Source: Dyadobacter frigoris
Lineage (GTDB): Bacteria > Bacteroidota > Bacteroidia > Cytophagales > Spirosomataceae
Direction of reading: 5' to 3'
Assembly: GCF_005280585.1 (NCBI RefSeq)
Contig: NZ_SZVO01000002.1
Span: forward strand, 381,005-445,004
DNA: 64,000 bases
Part shown: in pieces, positions 47,443 to 56,694 of the stretch
Layout of the letters: each line of letters begins with the position of its first letter
Numbering within the stretch: position 1 is the stretch's first letter
Made by a program: the position numbers and the translations under genes
The notes under the pieces: generated by a model
Told to the model about the DNA's origin: nothing
Database searches by the model: none
What the model saw: only the letters and a program-made list of their open reading frames with translations

Positions 47443-48096
47443 ATGTCAGTTTACACGGAAGAAGAGTTACAAAAGGTAATTGATGAATCCTTTGGCGGTA
47501 ACAAACGCGCCTATTATGAAGCGGCAGCAAAAAGTAAAAGAGAAATAATCAGTTTCCAAGACCTTGTTGCGGCTGAAACTGTCCTGCCCCATTTAACTGA
47601 CAGTGGCCACGAGTTAATAAATTTCTATCTCGGTTATATTCCAGACAACTTCGACACCCTTCCTCAGGAAGCTTTCATTCGCACCGTTGTTTACCAATTT
47701 AAAAACGGCAGTATTACGAAAGACGAATTATTTGAGCAAGCAGCAATCCATATCAAAGAAATTCGAAACAACGTGATGAAAGAACATTTACAGGAAGGTT
47801 TTGATTTTGAAACATATCAGGACTATGAAAGCTTCCATCCTGAATATCGATTTGCAGTATCTGACAGACTCAAGATGTTTATGGGATATGAGCCCAATCT
47901 GGAACATTCTGTTAAAGTCGAGCTAATGCTTCGACAACAGATGGCCAATGACCTTTGCTATTTCCCAGATGACGAGATGACAAGCCTGGATATTCAAGCG
48001 GTCTCTATCATTAAATATCGGAAAATCCTCCTTACTGATGGCAAAGCCGCAGCCGACGCCTCTCCTTTGTTGGTTGATACGCTGTTGAAAAATTAA
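47443..48096 (+). CDS. Helical protein of the mobility block, unknown
   Basis: 217 residues, start ATG at 47443 with AGGAG seven bases upstream, an unusual Shine-Dalgarno for this window. Mostly alpha-helical by residue pattern (SVYTEEELQKVIDESFGGNKRAYYEAAAKSKREIISFQDL...), no signal peptide or membrane helix, and no motif I recognise. Located 100 bases before the coupling-protein gene, so probably part of the same transfer region. Confidence 0.7.
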   Translation: MSVYTEEELQKVIDESFGGNKRAYYEAAAKSKREIISFQDLVAAETVLPHLTDSGHELINFYLGYIPDNFDTLPQEAFIRTVVYQFKNGSITKDELFEQAAIHIKEIRNNVMKEHLQEGFDFETYQDYESFHPEYRFAVSDRLKMFMGYEPNLEHSVKVELMLRQQMANDLCYFPDDEMTSLDIQAVSIIKYRKILLTDGKAAADASPLLVDTLLKN

Positions 48097-48195
48097 TTCG
48101 CAAATTTTTTCAAAAAAAATAATCCAAATCTTTTCATTTTTTAGCAAAAAATGTAGTTTTGGTTATTACCTCCTCATCTCAACGTTATATTTAAT

Positions 48196-49719
48196 ATGAG
48201 TTTTATCAATTTAGATAAACCAATACTCAGCATACCTCATGCTACAGGATCTGCTGAATGGACGATCCGCGACGCCGTGGAAGGCGTACAAATTTTTGGA
48301 GGAATTGGCTCTGGCAAAACCTCTGGTTCCGGAAAAATGTTGGCTCTCAAATATCTTTCTCATGGATTTGGAGGATTAGTCCTAACTGCAAAGCAAGACG
48401 AAAAAGATCTCTGGGTCCAATACTGTAAAGAGACTAACCGAATGTCGGATTTGGTGATTATCGAGCCAAACGGAAAATATCATTTTAATTTTCTCGAATA
48501 TGAAACGTCCCGCTCAAACGGGAACGAAGCGATTACAGACAATATCGTCCAGGTATTAAAAACTGTCATTAAGGCCGGTAAAGAAAAAGAAGAAGGCGGT
48601 GGTGGTTCAGATGATGCATTCTGGCAGACAGCGCTTGACATGCTCCTGTTCAACGTCATTGATTTATGCCGGATGGCTTATGGCGAAATCTCGGTTGAGC
48701 ATATGTATGAAATCGTACAATCTATACCAAAAGCTCAGCCGGATTCTCAAAACGAAGACGATAAAAAAGAAACAGGCGCTTTCGACAAAGCGTATGATAT
48801 AGCGCACGCCAAAGTCTTACAAAAGGCGAAAGAGTGGTTTCAAAGTTTATCTCCTGGAGAAAAACATGCCATTTCGGATGAGGAAGCCTACAATCGTGCA
48901 ATATTGGAAGCTGTTCCTGAGGCGCGGCTTTTAAAATTTTTGCATGAGTTTTTCATGGATAATTTCAAAAACCTTAGTTCTAAAACGAGGTCAATAATTG
49001 AATTTACTTTTTCCGGGTTTTTGTTTCGGCTCTTGCGGGAGCCAGTTTATTCTATTTTTTGTAAGCATAAATCTAATGTGGTTCCTGAGGATTGCTTAAA
49101 AGGAAAAATCATTCTCATAAATCTTCCTGTGAAAGTTTATCATAAGGTTGGGCGGGATTGCCAAATCCTGTTCAAGTATGTGTGGCAGCGTGCTATGGAG
49201 AGACGAATAATCACTCCTCAATCACCACCAGTATTTTTATGGGCCGATGAAGCACAGAATTTTTTGCATGAGCATGATGCGGAATATCAGGCAACAGCAC
49301 GTAGCAGCCGCATATCAACAGTGTATATAAGCCAGAACCTTCCAAATTATTATGCGTCGATGGGAGGACAAAAAGCGGAATACAAGGTTAAAAGCTTTCT
49401 TGGAACATTGGGAACCAAGATATTTCATTCAAATGCTGATATAGAAACCAACAAATACAGTTCTGAGCTTTTCGGGGATATTTTGTATGAGGAGCATGGG
49501 ACATCAGTTCAGACGGGAGAAAAGTTTTCGCATGGTGATAGTTTTTCATTAAAAATGGATAAACATATAAGACCAGAAGAATTCTTGAAGCTTAAAACCG
49601 GAGGCCCGAGAAACGGTCACCGTGTAGAAGGCTTCTTCCATAAACAGGGTGATGCTCTGTTTGGGGGACATAGTTTTACCAAAGCAATCTTTAATCAAAA
49701 CCGTAATCCCAAATCGTAA
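48196..49719 (+). CDS. Type IV secretion coupling protein (VirD4/TraG/TraD family)
   Basis: 507 residues. Walker A GGIGSGKTSGSGK sits near residue 36 and Walker B VFLWADEAQNFL near 347; a helical insert (about 190-270) replaces the all-alpha domain. There is no N-terminal membrane anchor, so it is a short, TM-less coupling protein, which may use the neighbouring membrane protein for docking. It pumps the relaxase-DNA complex to a mating pore. Five bases separate it from the membrane-protein gene, and the relaxase follows. Confidence 0.9.
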   Translation: MSFINLDKPILSIPHATGSAEWTIRDAVEGVQIFGGIGSGKTSGSGKMLALKYLSHGFGGLVLTAKQDEKDLWVQYCKETNRMSDLVIIEPNGKYHFNFLEYETSRSNGNEAITDNIVQVLKTVIKAGKEKEEGGGGSDDAFWQTALDMLLFNVIDLCRMAYGEISVEHMYEIVQSIPKAQPDSQNEDDKKETGAFDKAYDIAHAKVLQKAKEWFQSLSPGEKHAISDEEAYNRAILEAVPEARLLKFLHEFFMDNFKNLSSKTRSIIEFTFSGFLFRLLREPVYSIFCKHKSNVVPEDCLKGKIILINLPVKVYHKVGRDCQILFKYVWQRAMERRIITPQSPPVFLWADEAQNFLHEHDAEYQATARSSRISTVYISQNLPNYYASMGGQKAEYKVKSFLGTLGTKIFHSNADIETNKYSSELFGDILYEEHGTSVQTGEKFSHGDSFSLKMDKHIRPEEFLKLKTGGPRNGHRVEGFFHKQGDALFGGHSFTKAIFNQNRNPKS

Positions 49720-49724
49720 TCCTC

Positions 49725-50525
49725 ATGAAAAAAAACCTCTATTACCACGCAGTTTTCCAACGAAAAAACCCAGTAAAAGAATTCTTTTTTAATATTTTCA
49801 CTGCCCTGGCTTCCTGGCCTCGCCTGCTTTTGGAAGTATTTTTACGCAAAAATTTCGGAGAACGTTATTTTTCGTTCTCTACTGCTGTCATCATGGCGTT
49901 CTTTTTGGCATTAATGCCAGTGCTGCTCAATAAGATATTTGACAGTTATATGAGACAGTTTGATTCTTTGTACGACATATTTGTTAAGTATCTTGAATGG
50001 TACATATTCATAGGTATCTTCCTTGCCGTTGCCTATTTCAGGCAGAAAGAAATTGATAGAAATCCATCGGTTTTTGATCTCGGAAAATTTAGCTTATCAT
50101 CTGGCGATACAAATCCATTGTTTGAAAAAGTCACAATTTTTAAGAATAGAGAAGTTGCAGGAGGGCCGAAAGTGGGACCTGATCAACGTCAAATAGCTAC
50201 CATATTAGAGCCCCTAGTCTGTCTAATTGTTGGCTTGATTTTAATCAAGATGGGTGCCATCTCAGGTGCGCTTATTGCAATTAGCAGTATATTTTACTCA
50301 TTCAGTTATATGGCGGCATTCCATGTGGGAGATAACTTCATCATGGATAAGATAGATGAACTTATCTGTAATCAGGAACTCTATAGTTCCTTTGTCGAGG
50401 GAATTGAACCAAGTAAAACACGTGGGGTAAATTACTATGGTCGTCGTCCTGCCGATCCAGAGATAAGGAGAAAAGTGGCGGAGACGTTTACAGAGCAGCA
50501 GTCAGAAACTGCTGAGGTTTTTTAA
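49725..50525 (+). CDS. Four-helix membrane protein between coupling protein and relaxase
   Basis: 266 residues. Hydrophobic segments near 44-64, 88-108, 161-181 and 187-205 indicate four membrane helices, with polar ends inside. No homologue recognised. Its place and the missing membrane anchor of the coupling protein make it a candidate anchor or T4SS docking partner. It lies five bases after the coupling-protein gene. Confidence 0.7.
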   Translation: MKKNLYYHAVFQRKNPVKEFFFNIFTALASWPRLLLEVFLRKNFGERYFSFSTAVIMAFFLALMPVLLNKIFDSYMRQFDSLYDIFVKYLEWYIFIGIFLAVAYFRQKEIDRNPSVFDLGKFSLSSGDTNPLFEKVTIFKNREVAGGPKVGPDQRQIATILEPLVCLIVGLILIKMGAISGALIAISSIFYSFSYMAAFHVGDNFIMDKIDELICNQELYSSFVEGIEPSKTRGVNYYGRRPADPEIRRKVAETFTEQQSETAEVF

Positions 50526-50531
50526 GCGTAA

Positions 50532-50597
50532 GCTGTGCTTAGGGAAGACGTCTGATACTATTTCTATAATGATACAGGCAATTTTTCGAAGCACAGC
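50532..50597. repeat. Inverted repeat upstream of the relaxase gene, oriT candidate
   Basis: GCTGTGCTT (50532-50540) and AAGCACAGC (50589-50597) are perfect inverted copies 48 bases apart, within the 165-base gap before the relaxase gene. MobF-type oriT sites often lie beside the relaxase gene and contain such repeats, but a nick site cannot be identified by eye. Confidence 0.4.
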
Positions 50598-50690
50598 AAA
50601 ACCAATTTCCCGTTTTAACCAGCATTCTTTGTTATTATCAACACACGAATATTTCTCAGTTCGTAAAAAACGCCTGTAAAGTCCCCGGTC

Positions 50691-53435
50691 ATGATAAGAA
50701 TGATCCAGAGTATTTCAGCCGCTCACGCCAAAGCTTACTTCTCTCAGTCCTTGGATAAATCCGATTATTATATCGATGATCAGGAGCTGAACGGGAAAAT
50801 CCAGGGCAGACTTGCAGAACGTTTAGGCATTACCGGTCCAGCAACAAAAGAATCATTTTTTGCACTGTCTGAAAATGTAAACCCTGCAACTGGGGAGCAA
50901 TTAACAGCGCGTCAGAGAGAAGAAAGAACAGTAGGCTATGACATTAATTTTCATTGCCCAAAATCGGTGTCGATCCTGCATGCTCTTTCAAAAGACGATC
51001 ATCTTCTGGAACTGTTTCACGACAGTGTCAAAGAAACGATGAAGGATATAGAACGGGACAGCAAGACACGTGTCCGTAAAAAAGGTGCGTATGATGACAG
51101 AGAAACAGGAGAGCTTGTGTGGGCAGACTTTGTCCATCAGACAGCTCGACCAGTAGACGGCTCAGTTCCCGATCCCCATCTTCACGCACACTGTTTCGTA
51201 TTTAACGCCACATGGGATGAACAGGAAGAACGGATCAAGGCCGGACAATTCAGAGATATCAATAGAGACATGCCTTATTACCAGGCAAGGTTTCATAAAA
51301 GGCTATCTGATAATCTTATCAAAGAGGGGTATGAGATCCGACGGGCTGGAAAATCATTTGAAGTTACAGGAGTTCCAAAGAACGTCATCGCCCTGTTTTC
51401 CAAGCGCACCGACGAAATCGGTCGCATTGCGAAAGAAAAGGGCATTACCGATATCGACGAACTGGGCGCATTAGGTGCCAGAACTCGATCTAAAAAACAA
51501 AAGGGTTTATCCATGTCCGAACTTAAAACTGAATGGAAAAGACAGATAAAGGAACTGGAGCCCGACAAGGATGATGATGGCAATTCAGCAGTCCGGTTCT
51601 CCACTGAAAAGCAGAAAGACAAGCTCTCCCCTGAACTCTGTGTTGATCATGCGATGCTCCACGGCTTTGAGCGTGCTTCGGTGATGCATGACAGACGACT
51701 GCTGGATGCGGCCTATCGTCACAGCATTGGGGATAGTTCGATTTCTCTTGAAGACGTTACCAGTCATTTTCAGCAGGATGATCGCATCATCCATGTGAAG
51801 GATAAGTTTCGTACCATGTGTACAACCCGTCAGGTACTGTCAGAAGAACAAAAGATGGTGAAGCTGGCCCGTGAGGGTCAAGGGAAGTTAAAGCCCCTAT
51901 ATAGCCAGGTTCCTGAGCTGTTTTTGAACGGCCAGCAGGCAGAAGCGGTTCGACATGTTCTGACTACCCCTCACCGTGTTTCGATTATAAGAGGAGCAGC
52001 GGGAACGGGTAAAACTACATTGATGAAAGAGGCTGCCAGTTTGATGAAAAAGGCCGGAAAACAGGTAATTGTTGTTGCTCCCACCGCTCAGGCGTCACGT
52101 GGTGTCCTTCGCGAAGAAGGGTTTGATAAGGCAGAAACTGTTGCAACATTACTGCAAAACAAAAAAATGCAGGATAAGTTGAAAGATCAGGTTCTTTGGG
52201 TAGATGAAGCTGGATTGCTGGGAACAAAGGATATGACTTCCCTCCTTGAACTTGTTACAAAACAGAATGCCCGGCTTATCCTTGGAGGAGATACCAGGCA
52301 ACATTCCAGTGTAATAAGAGGAGATGCTCTGCGTATACTTAATACTGTAGGTGGCATCAAAACGGCCGAAGTCAGTAAAATTTATCGTCAGAAAAACTTT
52401 GAGTTCCGTTCAGTCGTAGAAGATCTCTCAAAAGGTAATGTAAAAGATGGTTTTGAAAAGCTTGACCAGATACAATCTATTCAAAATATTGATCCTTTGA
52501 AGCCCAATGATTTGATCGTTGGCGATTACATCGAAGCAGTAAAAAAGGGGAAATCTGCTCTGGTGATTGCTCCCACCCATCAGCAGGGAGACGAAGTCAC
52601 CGATGAAATACGCAAAAAGTTAAAATCTGCCGGGTTAGTCGGCAAAAAAGAAATATCAGCGTCAAGATTTAAAAACCTTAATCTGACAGAAGCAGAGAAA
52701 GCAGACTGGCGTAATTTTCAACCTGGGCAGGTTGTTCAGTTTAATCAGAATGTCCCTGGTATTAAACGAGGCAGTCTCTGGAATGTAACTACAACATCAA
52801 ACAAAGCTGTGATGATATCCAATGACGATAACCAGCTTATCCCTTTGCCTGTGGAAAAAAGTAGTCAGTTTGAAGTGTATTCCAAAAGCGAAATCGGTAT
52901 TTCAAAAGGAGATATTATCCGGATTACGCGGAATGGATTTGATGAAAAAGATTCCCGTCTGAATAACGGTCAAATTTTGGAAGTGGTGGGAGTAAAGAAA
53001 AAGGGCGATATAATGCTACGGAATAAATTCAGCAAAGAATCTTATCAGCTGAAAAAAGATTATGGCCATATTGCTCATGCCCATTGTATTACTTCCCATG
53101 CATCGCAGGGGAAAACCGTTGATGAGGTGTTTATCTCGCAGCCAGCTGCCACTTTTCCTGCAACTGATGCAAAGCAATTCTATGTATCGGTCTCCCGGGC
53201 ACGGGAGCGGGCTCGTATTTACACAGATGACAAGGAGCAATTGCTTCATCATGCTTCCCAAATGGGTGACAGGATGTCCGCGATAGAGCTTGTCAGCAAG
53301 CGGAACAAGTCCGAGGAAATGGCGCAGCAGCATATCAGGGATGAAATGAGCCGATCTCCAGCTCTACCTGAAAAACCAAAAAATATTGACAAATCAAGTC
53401 CAACCAGACATCAAGACTATGAGCCAGGGATTTAA
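50691..53435 (+). CDS. MobF family relaxase with SF1 helicase (TrwC/TraI type)
   Basis: 914 residues. The N-terminal relaxase domain begins MIRMIQSISAAHAKAYF with a Tyr pair at 26-27 (YY), and the three-His metal motif is HLHAHCFVFN near 162. A helicase follows: Walker A GAAGTGKTTL near 433, Walker B WVDEAGLLG near 503, and motifs GGDTRQHSSV and VSRARERARIY toward the end. Such proteins nick oriT, stay bound to the 5' end and unwind the transferred strand. MobF relaxases are rarer in Bacteroidota than MobV or MobP. Next to a coupling protein, it marks the element as transferable. Confidence 0.94.
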   Translation: MIRMIQSISAAHAKAYFSQSLDKSDYYIDDQELNGKIQGRLAERLGITGPATKESFFALSENVNPATGEQLTARQREERTVGYDINFHCPKSVSILHALSKDDHLLELFHDSVKETMKDIERDSKTRVRKKGAYDDRETGELVWADFVHQTARPVDGSVPDPHLHAHCFVFNATWDEQEERIKAGQFRDINRDMPYYQARFHKRLSDNLIKEGYEIRRAGKSFEVTGVPKNVIALFSKRTDEIGRIAKEKGITDIDELGALGARTRSKKQKGLSMSELKTEWKRQIKELEPDKDDDGNSAVRFSTEKQKDKLSPELCVDHAMLHGFERASVMHDRRLLDAAYRHSIGDSSISLEDVTSHFQQDDRIIHVKDKFRTMCTTRQVLSEEQKMVKLAREGQGKLKPLYSQVPELFLNGQQAEAVRHVLTTPHRVSIIRGAAGTGKTTLMKEAASLMKKAGKQVIVVAPTAQASRGVLREEGFDKAETVATLLQNKKMQDKLKDQVLWVDEAGLLGTKDMTSLLELVTKQNARLILGGDTRQHSSVIRGDALRILNTVGGIKTAEVSKIYRQKNFEFRSVVEDLSKGNVKDGFEKLDQIQSIQNIDPLKPNDLIVGDYIEAVKKGKSALVIAPTHQQGDEVTDEIRKKLKSAGLVGKKEISASRFKNLNLTEAEKADWRNFQPGQVVQFNQNVPGIKRGSLWNVTTTSNKAVMISNDDNQLIPLPVEKSSQFEVYSKSEIGISKGDIIRITRNGFDEKDSRLNNGQILEVVGVKKKGDIMLRNKFSKESYQLKKDYGHIAHAHCITSHASQGKTVDEVFISQPAATFPATDAKQFYVSVSRARERARIYTDDKEQLLHHASQMGDRMSAIELVSKRNKSEEMAQQHIRDEMSRSPALPEKPKNIDKSSPTRHQDYEPGI

Positions 53436-53817
53436 ATTGCGATACGATCAAATACGTGAGGGGGATCCTGGTAAAACCAATGCTCCGTCCTCTGTAACTC
53501 ATCACAATGAACTTTATGACGTTTCCGGTCATGCAAGGAGCCTCTGTCTTGTCTGGCCAGATAATACGCGCATGTTTTTCAATTACGCTTATCTGATATC
53601 TGGCGCATTCAGTGATACAGATGAGAAAAACGTAATTACCCTTAATTTTTCTGGACATTCCATTCAAATCAAAGGCTTTGGCCTGGAAAGCATTTTCATG
53701 GCTTTGCTGGAACATGTCCCGAGAATAATTGTTGCTACTGACGAAAGATATGTAACGGATGACACAAATCAGGAAGCAGTTATCACAGAAATGTTTGTAG
53801 AGAAGAGAGACGAGTAA
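53419..53817 (+). CDS. Small protein translationally coupled to the relaxase, unknown
   Basis: 132 residues from the ATG at 53419, overlapping the relaxase 3' end by 17 bases; an in-frame TTG at 53386 is less likely. Contains GHARSLCLVWPDNTRMFFNYAYLISG and ITLNFSGHSIQIKGFGLESIFMALL, with the pattern of a small beta-barrel or cupin-like domain. No firm family. Overlap with the relaxase gene suggests translational coupling. A hairpin at 53847-53874 closes the operon. Confidence 0.65.
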   Translation: MSQGFKLRYDQIREGDPGKTNAPSSVTHHNELYDVSGHARSLCLVWPDNTRMFFNYAYLISGAFSDTDEKNVITLNFSGHSIQIKGFGLESIFMALLEHVPRIIVATDERYVTDDTNQEAVITEMFVEKRDE

Positions 53818-53846
53818 TCTTATCAGATAACAGAGTTGAAAGAAAA

Positions 53847-53874
53847 AGCTGGACAGAAATTATTCCGTCCAGCT
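53847..53874. terminator. Terminator hairpin between convergent genes
   Basis: AGCTGGAC pairs with GTCCAGCT around a 12-base loop that can itself pair through GAA/TTC. No strong T-run follows, so termination strength is uncertain. Confidence 0.6.
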
Positions 53875-53881
53875 CATTGTG

Positions 53882-54094
53882 TTATTTAATATTAGGCTTG
53901 TTCTTGCGGACAGTTAGAGCAATCTTCTGACCCAAGCTGTCAAGAGAAAGATTGAGTCCCTCTCCGTCCAGATGTCCCCATGCAACCCCGGCTTTAATCC
54001 ACTCAGGTTTATTAGAGCCCTCCTTTGTCTTTAAAAAATAAACTGTGTGTGTTGGGTATTTTGAGTTGGTTTCAGTTTCGTTAGTCATCATCAT
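53882..54094 (-). CDS. Small conserved-looking mobile-element protein
   Basis: 70 residues. Three ATG codons stand in a row at 54094, 54091 and 54088, and the AGGAGAT Shine-Dalgarno just before them fits the second or third best. The core (THTVYFLKTKEGSNKPEWIKAG, AWGHLDGEGLNLSLDSLG) looks like small beta-barrel proteins common on conjugative elements of Proteobacteria and Bacteroidota, of unknown role. Confidence 0.75.
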   Translation of the reverse strand: MMMTNETETNSKYPTHTVYFLKTKEGSNKPEWIKAGVAWGHLDGEGLNLSLDSLGQKIALTVRKNKPNIK

Positions 54095-54208
54095 ATCTCC
54101 TTTTTTTGTTGTTGATGATGGAAGTAAAAGGACCCGTTAAATCGTGAAAGCTCCCCGTAGACAAAAAATCGATGTGCAACGTCTATTTTTTGACGAAGTC
54201 GTAAGAGC

Positions 54209-54232
54209 ATTTTCATTGCCTTTAATGAAAAT
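54209..54232. repeat. Perfect palindrome in a 410-base non-coding gap
   Basis: ATTTTCATT and AATGAAAAT pair over 9 bp with a 6-base loop. It lies upstream of the 70-residue protein gene in the 54095-54505 gap. The rest of the gap shows no gene. Confidence 0.4.
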
Positions 54233-54505
54233 GAGGGATTAGCGTATCACGAGGTAATGGGTCATTCTGACATCATCTGAAAACAACAAAGAAAGTAGAT
54301 GTACTAATGATCTATATGAAAACAGGATTTCCGCCACAAGAGAATTTTAAATTTAAACTGACGATCCGGATCAAGGAATTATAATGTCTGCCATAATTAT
54401 GAGATAAAGTTAACTCATCAATCATTCGGTTTATCTACGAGATAATCAATTTGAAGTTTTATAAGGAGGTGCCCGAATTTGGTAAAACAAGTTCATATTG
54501 ATCCT

Positions 54506-55465
54506 TTAGATAATCTGAGGTTGGAGAGAGTGAATATATTCGACTGCCTTCTGTGCATGGGATGCTGCCGAGAATATAAACCGTTTATCATCATTGAGAA
54601 CTTTCAACCAAGACTGAATGTAAGCTGCATGACGTTCTTCCGGAAGCGGCTCCAGCCCAAGATCAGCTCCTAAAAAGCAGGAACCTAATTCGGCAACAAG
54701 CTCTTCTTTGGCGTACATTTGATCGCAATATGCCTTTCTACCAAAATCGCGATCAAGGCGTTGAGGATGTTTGCTCCAATGAGTAATTTCATGAGCAAGT
54801 GTAGAGTAATAGAGTGTTGGATCTTCAAAGCTCTCAATTGGCGGCATGGAGATGTAATCGACATGCTGTGCATAAAACGCCTTTGTTCCCTGACGAATAT
54901 CTGCTTTTGTCTCGGCAAAAAACTTATCCAATGTTTCATTTCGAAGGTTAGCTGGTTCGATCTGCTTTTCAGGCAACTGATAAAAGTGATCCGGGAGCCC
55001 ATCAATTTGAGAAGCATTGAAAACAGTATAGGTTTTTAAAAACGGTATTTTACTAGTGACAGTCTCTCCATTTTTGTCCTCCTCCTGTTTTGTGATGCTA
55101 TCTGCATAAACAATTTGTGCACCTTTTTCACCCTTACGGACTGACCCTTTGAGCTCTATAGCCTGATTAAAAGTCATCCAGTGTGGCTGAGCATACTCTT
55201 TTTCAGCTGCTGTTGCCCATAACAGAATGGTATTGATCCCAGTGTAGGAAATACCATTCCACCGGAGCGGACGCATAATATTTCCTTCCATGTATGCAGA
55301 ATTCCAAGGCTTGCGCCATGTAAGTTCACCTTTTTCAAGATCTGAAATAATTTTCGCAGTTACTCTGGAATACACGTCCTTTAAAGATGGATCAGAATTA
55401 TCATTCTGTCCAGTTCGCGTTGATTTTGATTTATTATAAGCGTTTTTGGATTTAGTTGATGTCAT
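54506..55465 (-). CDS. ardC: ArdC-like antirestriction protein with zincin metalloprotease domain
   Basis: 319 residues, start ATG at 55465 with GGAG seven bases upstream. Residues about 25-170 match the ssDNA-binding ArdC_N (DUF1738) domain: LEKGELTWRKPW, GISYTGINTILLW and MTFNQAIELKGSVRKGEKG. The C-terminal domain has HEITHWSKHPQRLDR near 225 with an HExxH site and a downstream ELVAELGSCFLG segment that supplies the third ligand. ArdC binds the incoming single strand and blocks host restriction during conjugation. It is separated from the relaxase operon by the palindrome-containing gap. Confidence 0.94.
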   Translation of the reverse strand: MTSTKSKNAYNKSKSTRTGQNDNSDPSLKDVYSRVTAKIISDLEKGELTWRKPWNSAYMEGNIMRPLRWNGISYTGINTILLWATAAEKEYAQPHWMTFNQAIELKGSVRKGEKGAQIVYADSITKQEEDKNGETVTSKIPFLKTYTVFNASQIDGLPDHFYQLPEKQIEPANLRNETLDKFFAETKADIRQGTKAFYAQHVDYISMPPIESFEDPTLYYSTLAHEITHWSKHPQRLDRDFGRKAYCDQMYAKEELVAELGSCFLGADLGLEPLPEERHAAYIQSWLKVLNDDKRFIFSAASHAQKAVEYIHSLQPQII

Positions 55466-55505
55466 GTATTATCTCCGTTCGTGTTGGTTTGACGGCGTTG
55501 GAATG

Positions 55506-55605
55506 ACACGGGGGTATAAGGGAATGAACCGGCAACAATTTTGTTCGCGCGAGGAATGCCGAAGGCAGGGGAAAATTGTTGTTGGTGGAATGAGCGCCCC
55601 CGTGT
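55506..55605. repeat. Nested palindromic structure upstream of ardC
   Basis: ACACGGGGG (55506-55514) pairs with CCCCCGTGT (55597-55605), and inside it CAACAATTTT (55533-55542) pairs with AAAATTGTTG (55572-55581), with 18- and 15-base arms between. The inner loop holds GCCGAAGGC. It is a compact 100-base fold in the 240-base gap between ardC and the primase gene, fitting an origin, an oriT or a structured RNA. Confidence 0.6.
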
Positions 55606-55705
55606 ACAACGACAGCTCAAAAACAAACCGACGGAGTCTGATCAAATGATCAACCCGAAACCCTTGGCAAATTATAAGTCAGTAAATTATCGGACTAGAA
55701 ATATG

Positions 55706-56617
55706 TCACAGCCTAAGATGGTGCATATGCCAGGCATTGACGTCTTTATGAGGGCTATAAATATTGTTCATCGGTGCATGGGATAGACCATCTTCAGATT
55801 TGAAGAATTCAGCAAAGGCTTCCGTGGCTTTTTGTCCGGCAGGATCGTTATCCATCCATGTATAGGCAATGCGATAGCCATATTTGTGGATATAAGCCAT
55901 TGCCTCTTTTGCGCAGGAAACTGAATTTAATACGATGGTGTCTGCTTTCAGGGGACGGCCATTTAGTTGAACAATTGCTGAAAGGTAATCAAGAAACCCT
56001 TCAAACAAATGGATACCATCGGGTTTTGGCACCCTGCCCCGTATAAAGCTGATTGATTTTGGTCTCAGACAAGCTTTAAAAAATGGATTGCGAAGCTCAA
56101 ATCCGCCGTCTTCGTTTGGAAAACCAAGACAGGTAATTCGTTTGCCGGAATTGCTGTTGAGAACTTGAAGTTCCCTTAGATGGCGTTTGGCTAAATTTAA
56201 GGGAATACCCCGCTTTTCAAGATAACGGATCAGCGCAACGTTAGTGAGTGGGCGATTGGATTTTAAGGAAAGCGGACTATCTTCTTTTTCAAAGCTGCGT
56301 TCTTTCCGTACTGGCAAAAGAGAACTGACCGGAAATTCAGAAGATAAATTAGATATCCAGCGTAGCGCATCAGAAACAGTATGGGCTTCGTTCTGCCGTT
56401 CCAGGTAAACACATGCGAATTTAACCAGATCACCACCTATCCCCTCCCCATGATCAAACCATACATTTTCGTTAATATTTACGAAAAAACTGGGGGTTCG
56501 CTCGTTGCGAAAGGGTGATAAATAGCGGAGTTCTTTGTTGGAGGAGGACTTAGGTATAAGATTTAGCTTGCCCAGAATTTCGGATATAGCTATAGATTTA
56601 GCAAGTTCAATATTCAT
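55706..56617 (-). CDS. Toprim-domain primase-like protein
   Basis: 303 residues. The N-terminus resembles the CHC2 zinc-binding domain of DnaG (YLSPFRNERTPSFFVN, WFDHGEGIGGDLVKFA), but the zinc Cys and His ligands are replaced, as in many mobile-element relatives. The toprim domain (about 180-280) shows FEGFLDYLSAI with the conserved Glu and YTWMDNDPAGQKA with the DxD pair. It probably primes DNA replication of the transferred strand. It follows the small HTH gene, with a long hairpin between. Confidence 0.85.
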   Translation of the reverse strand: MNIELAKSIAISEILGKLNLIPKSSSNKELRYLSPFRNERTPSFFVNINENVWFDHGEGIGGDLVKFACVYLERQNEAHTVSDALRWISNLSSEFPVSSLLPVRKERSFEKEDSPLSLKSNRPLTNVALIRYLEKRGIPLNLAKRHLRELQVLNSNSGKRITCLGFPNEDGGFELRNPFFKACLRPKSISFIRGRVPKPDGIHLFEGFLDYLSAIVQLNGRPLKADTIVLNSVSCAKEAMAYIHKYGYRIAYTWMDNDPAGQKATEAFAEFFKSEDGLSHAPMNNIYSPHKDVNAWHMHHLRL

Positions 56618-56653
56618 TATGCTCTCTCATAGGATGTGGTGGTATGGAACCCA

Positions 56654-56689
56654 GGGAAGGAAAAAGTTCTTCGAAAACTTTTCTTTCCC
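56654..56689. other. Hairpin between the excisionase-like and primase-like genes
   Basis: GGGAA-GAAAA-GTT pairs with AACTTTTCTTTCCC in a near-perfect stem of about 14 bp with one bulged base. There is no T-run on the minus strand, so it may regulate translation or stability of the downstream primase message. Confidence 0.5.
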
Positions 56690-56694
56690 GACTT

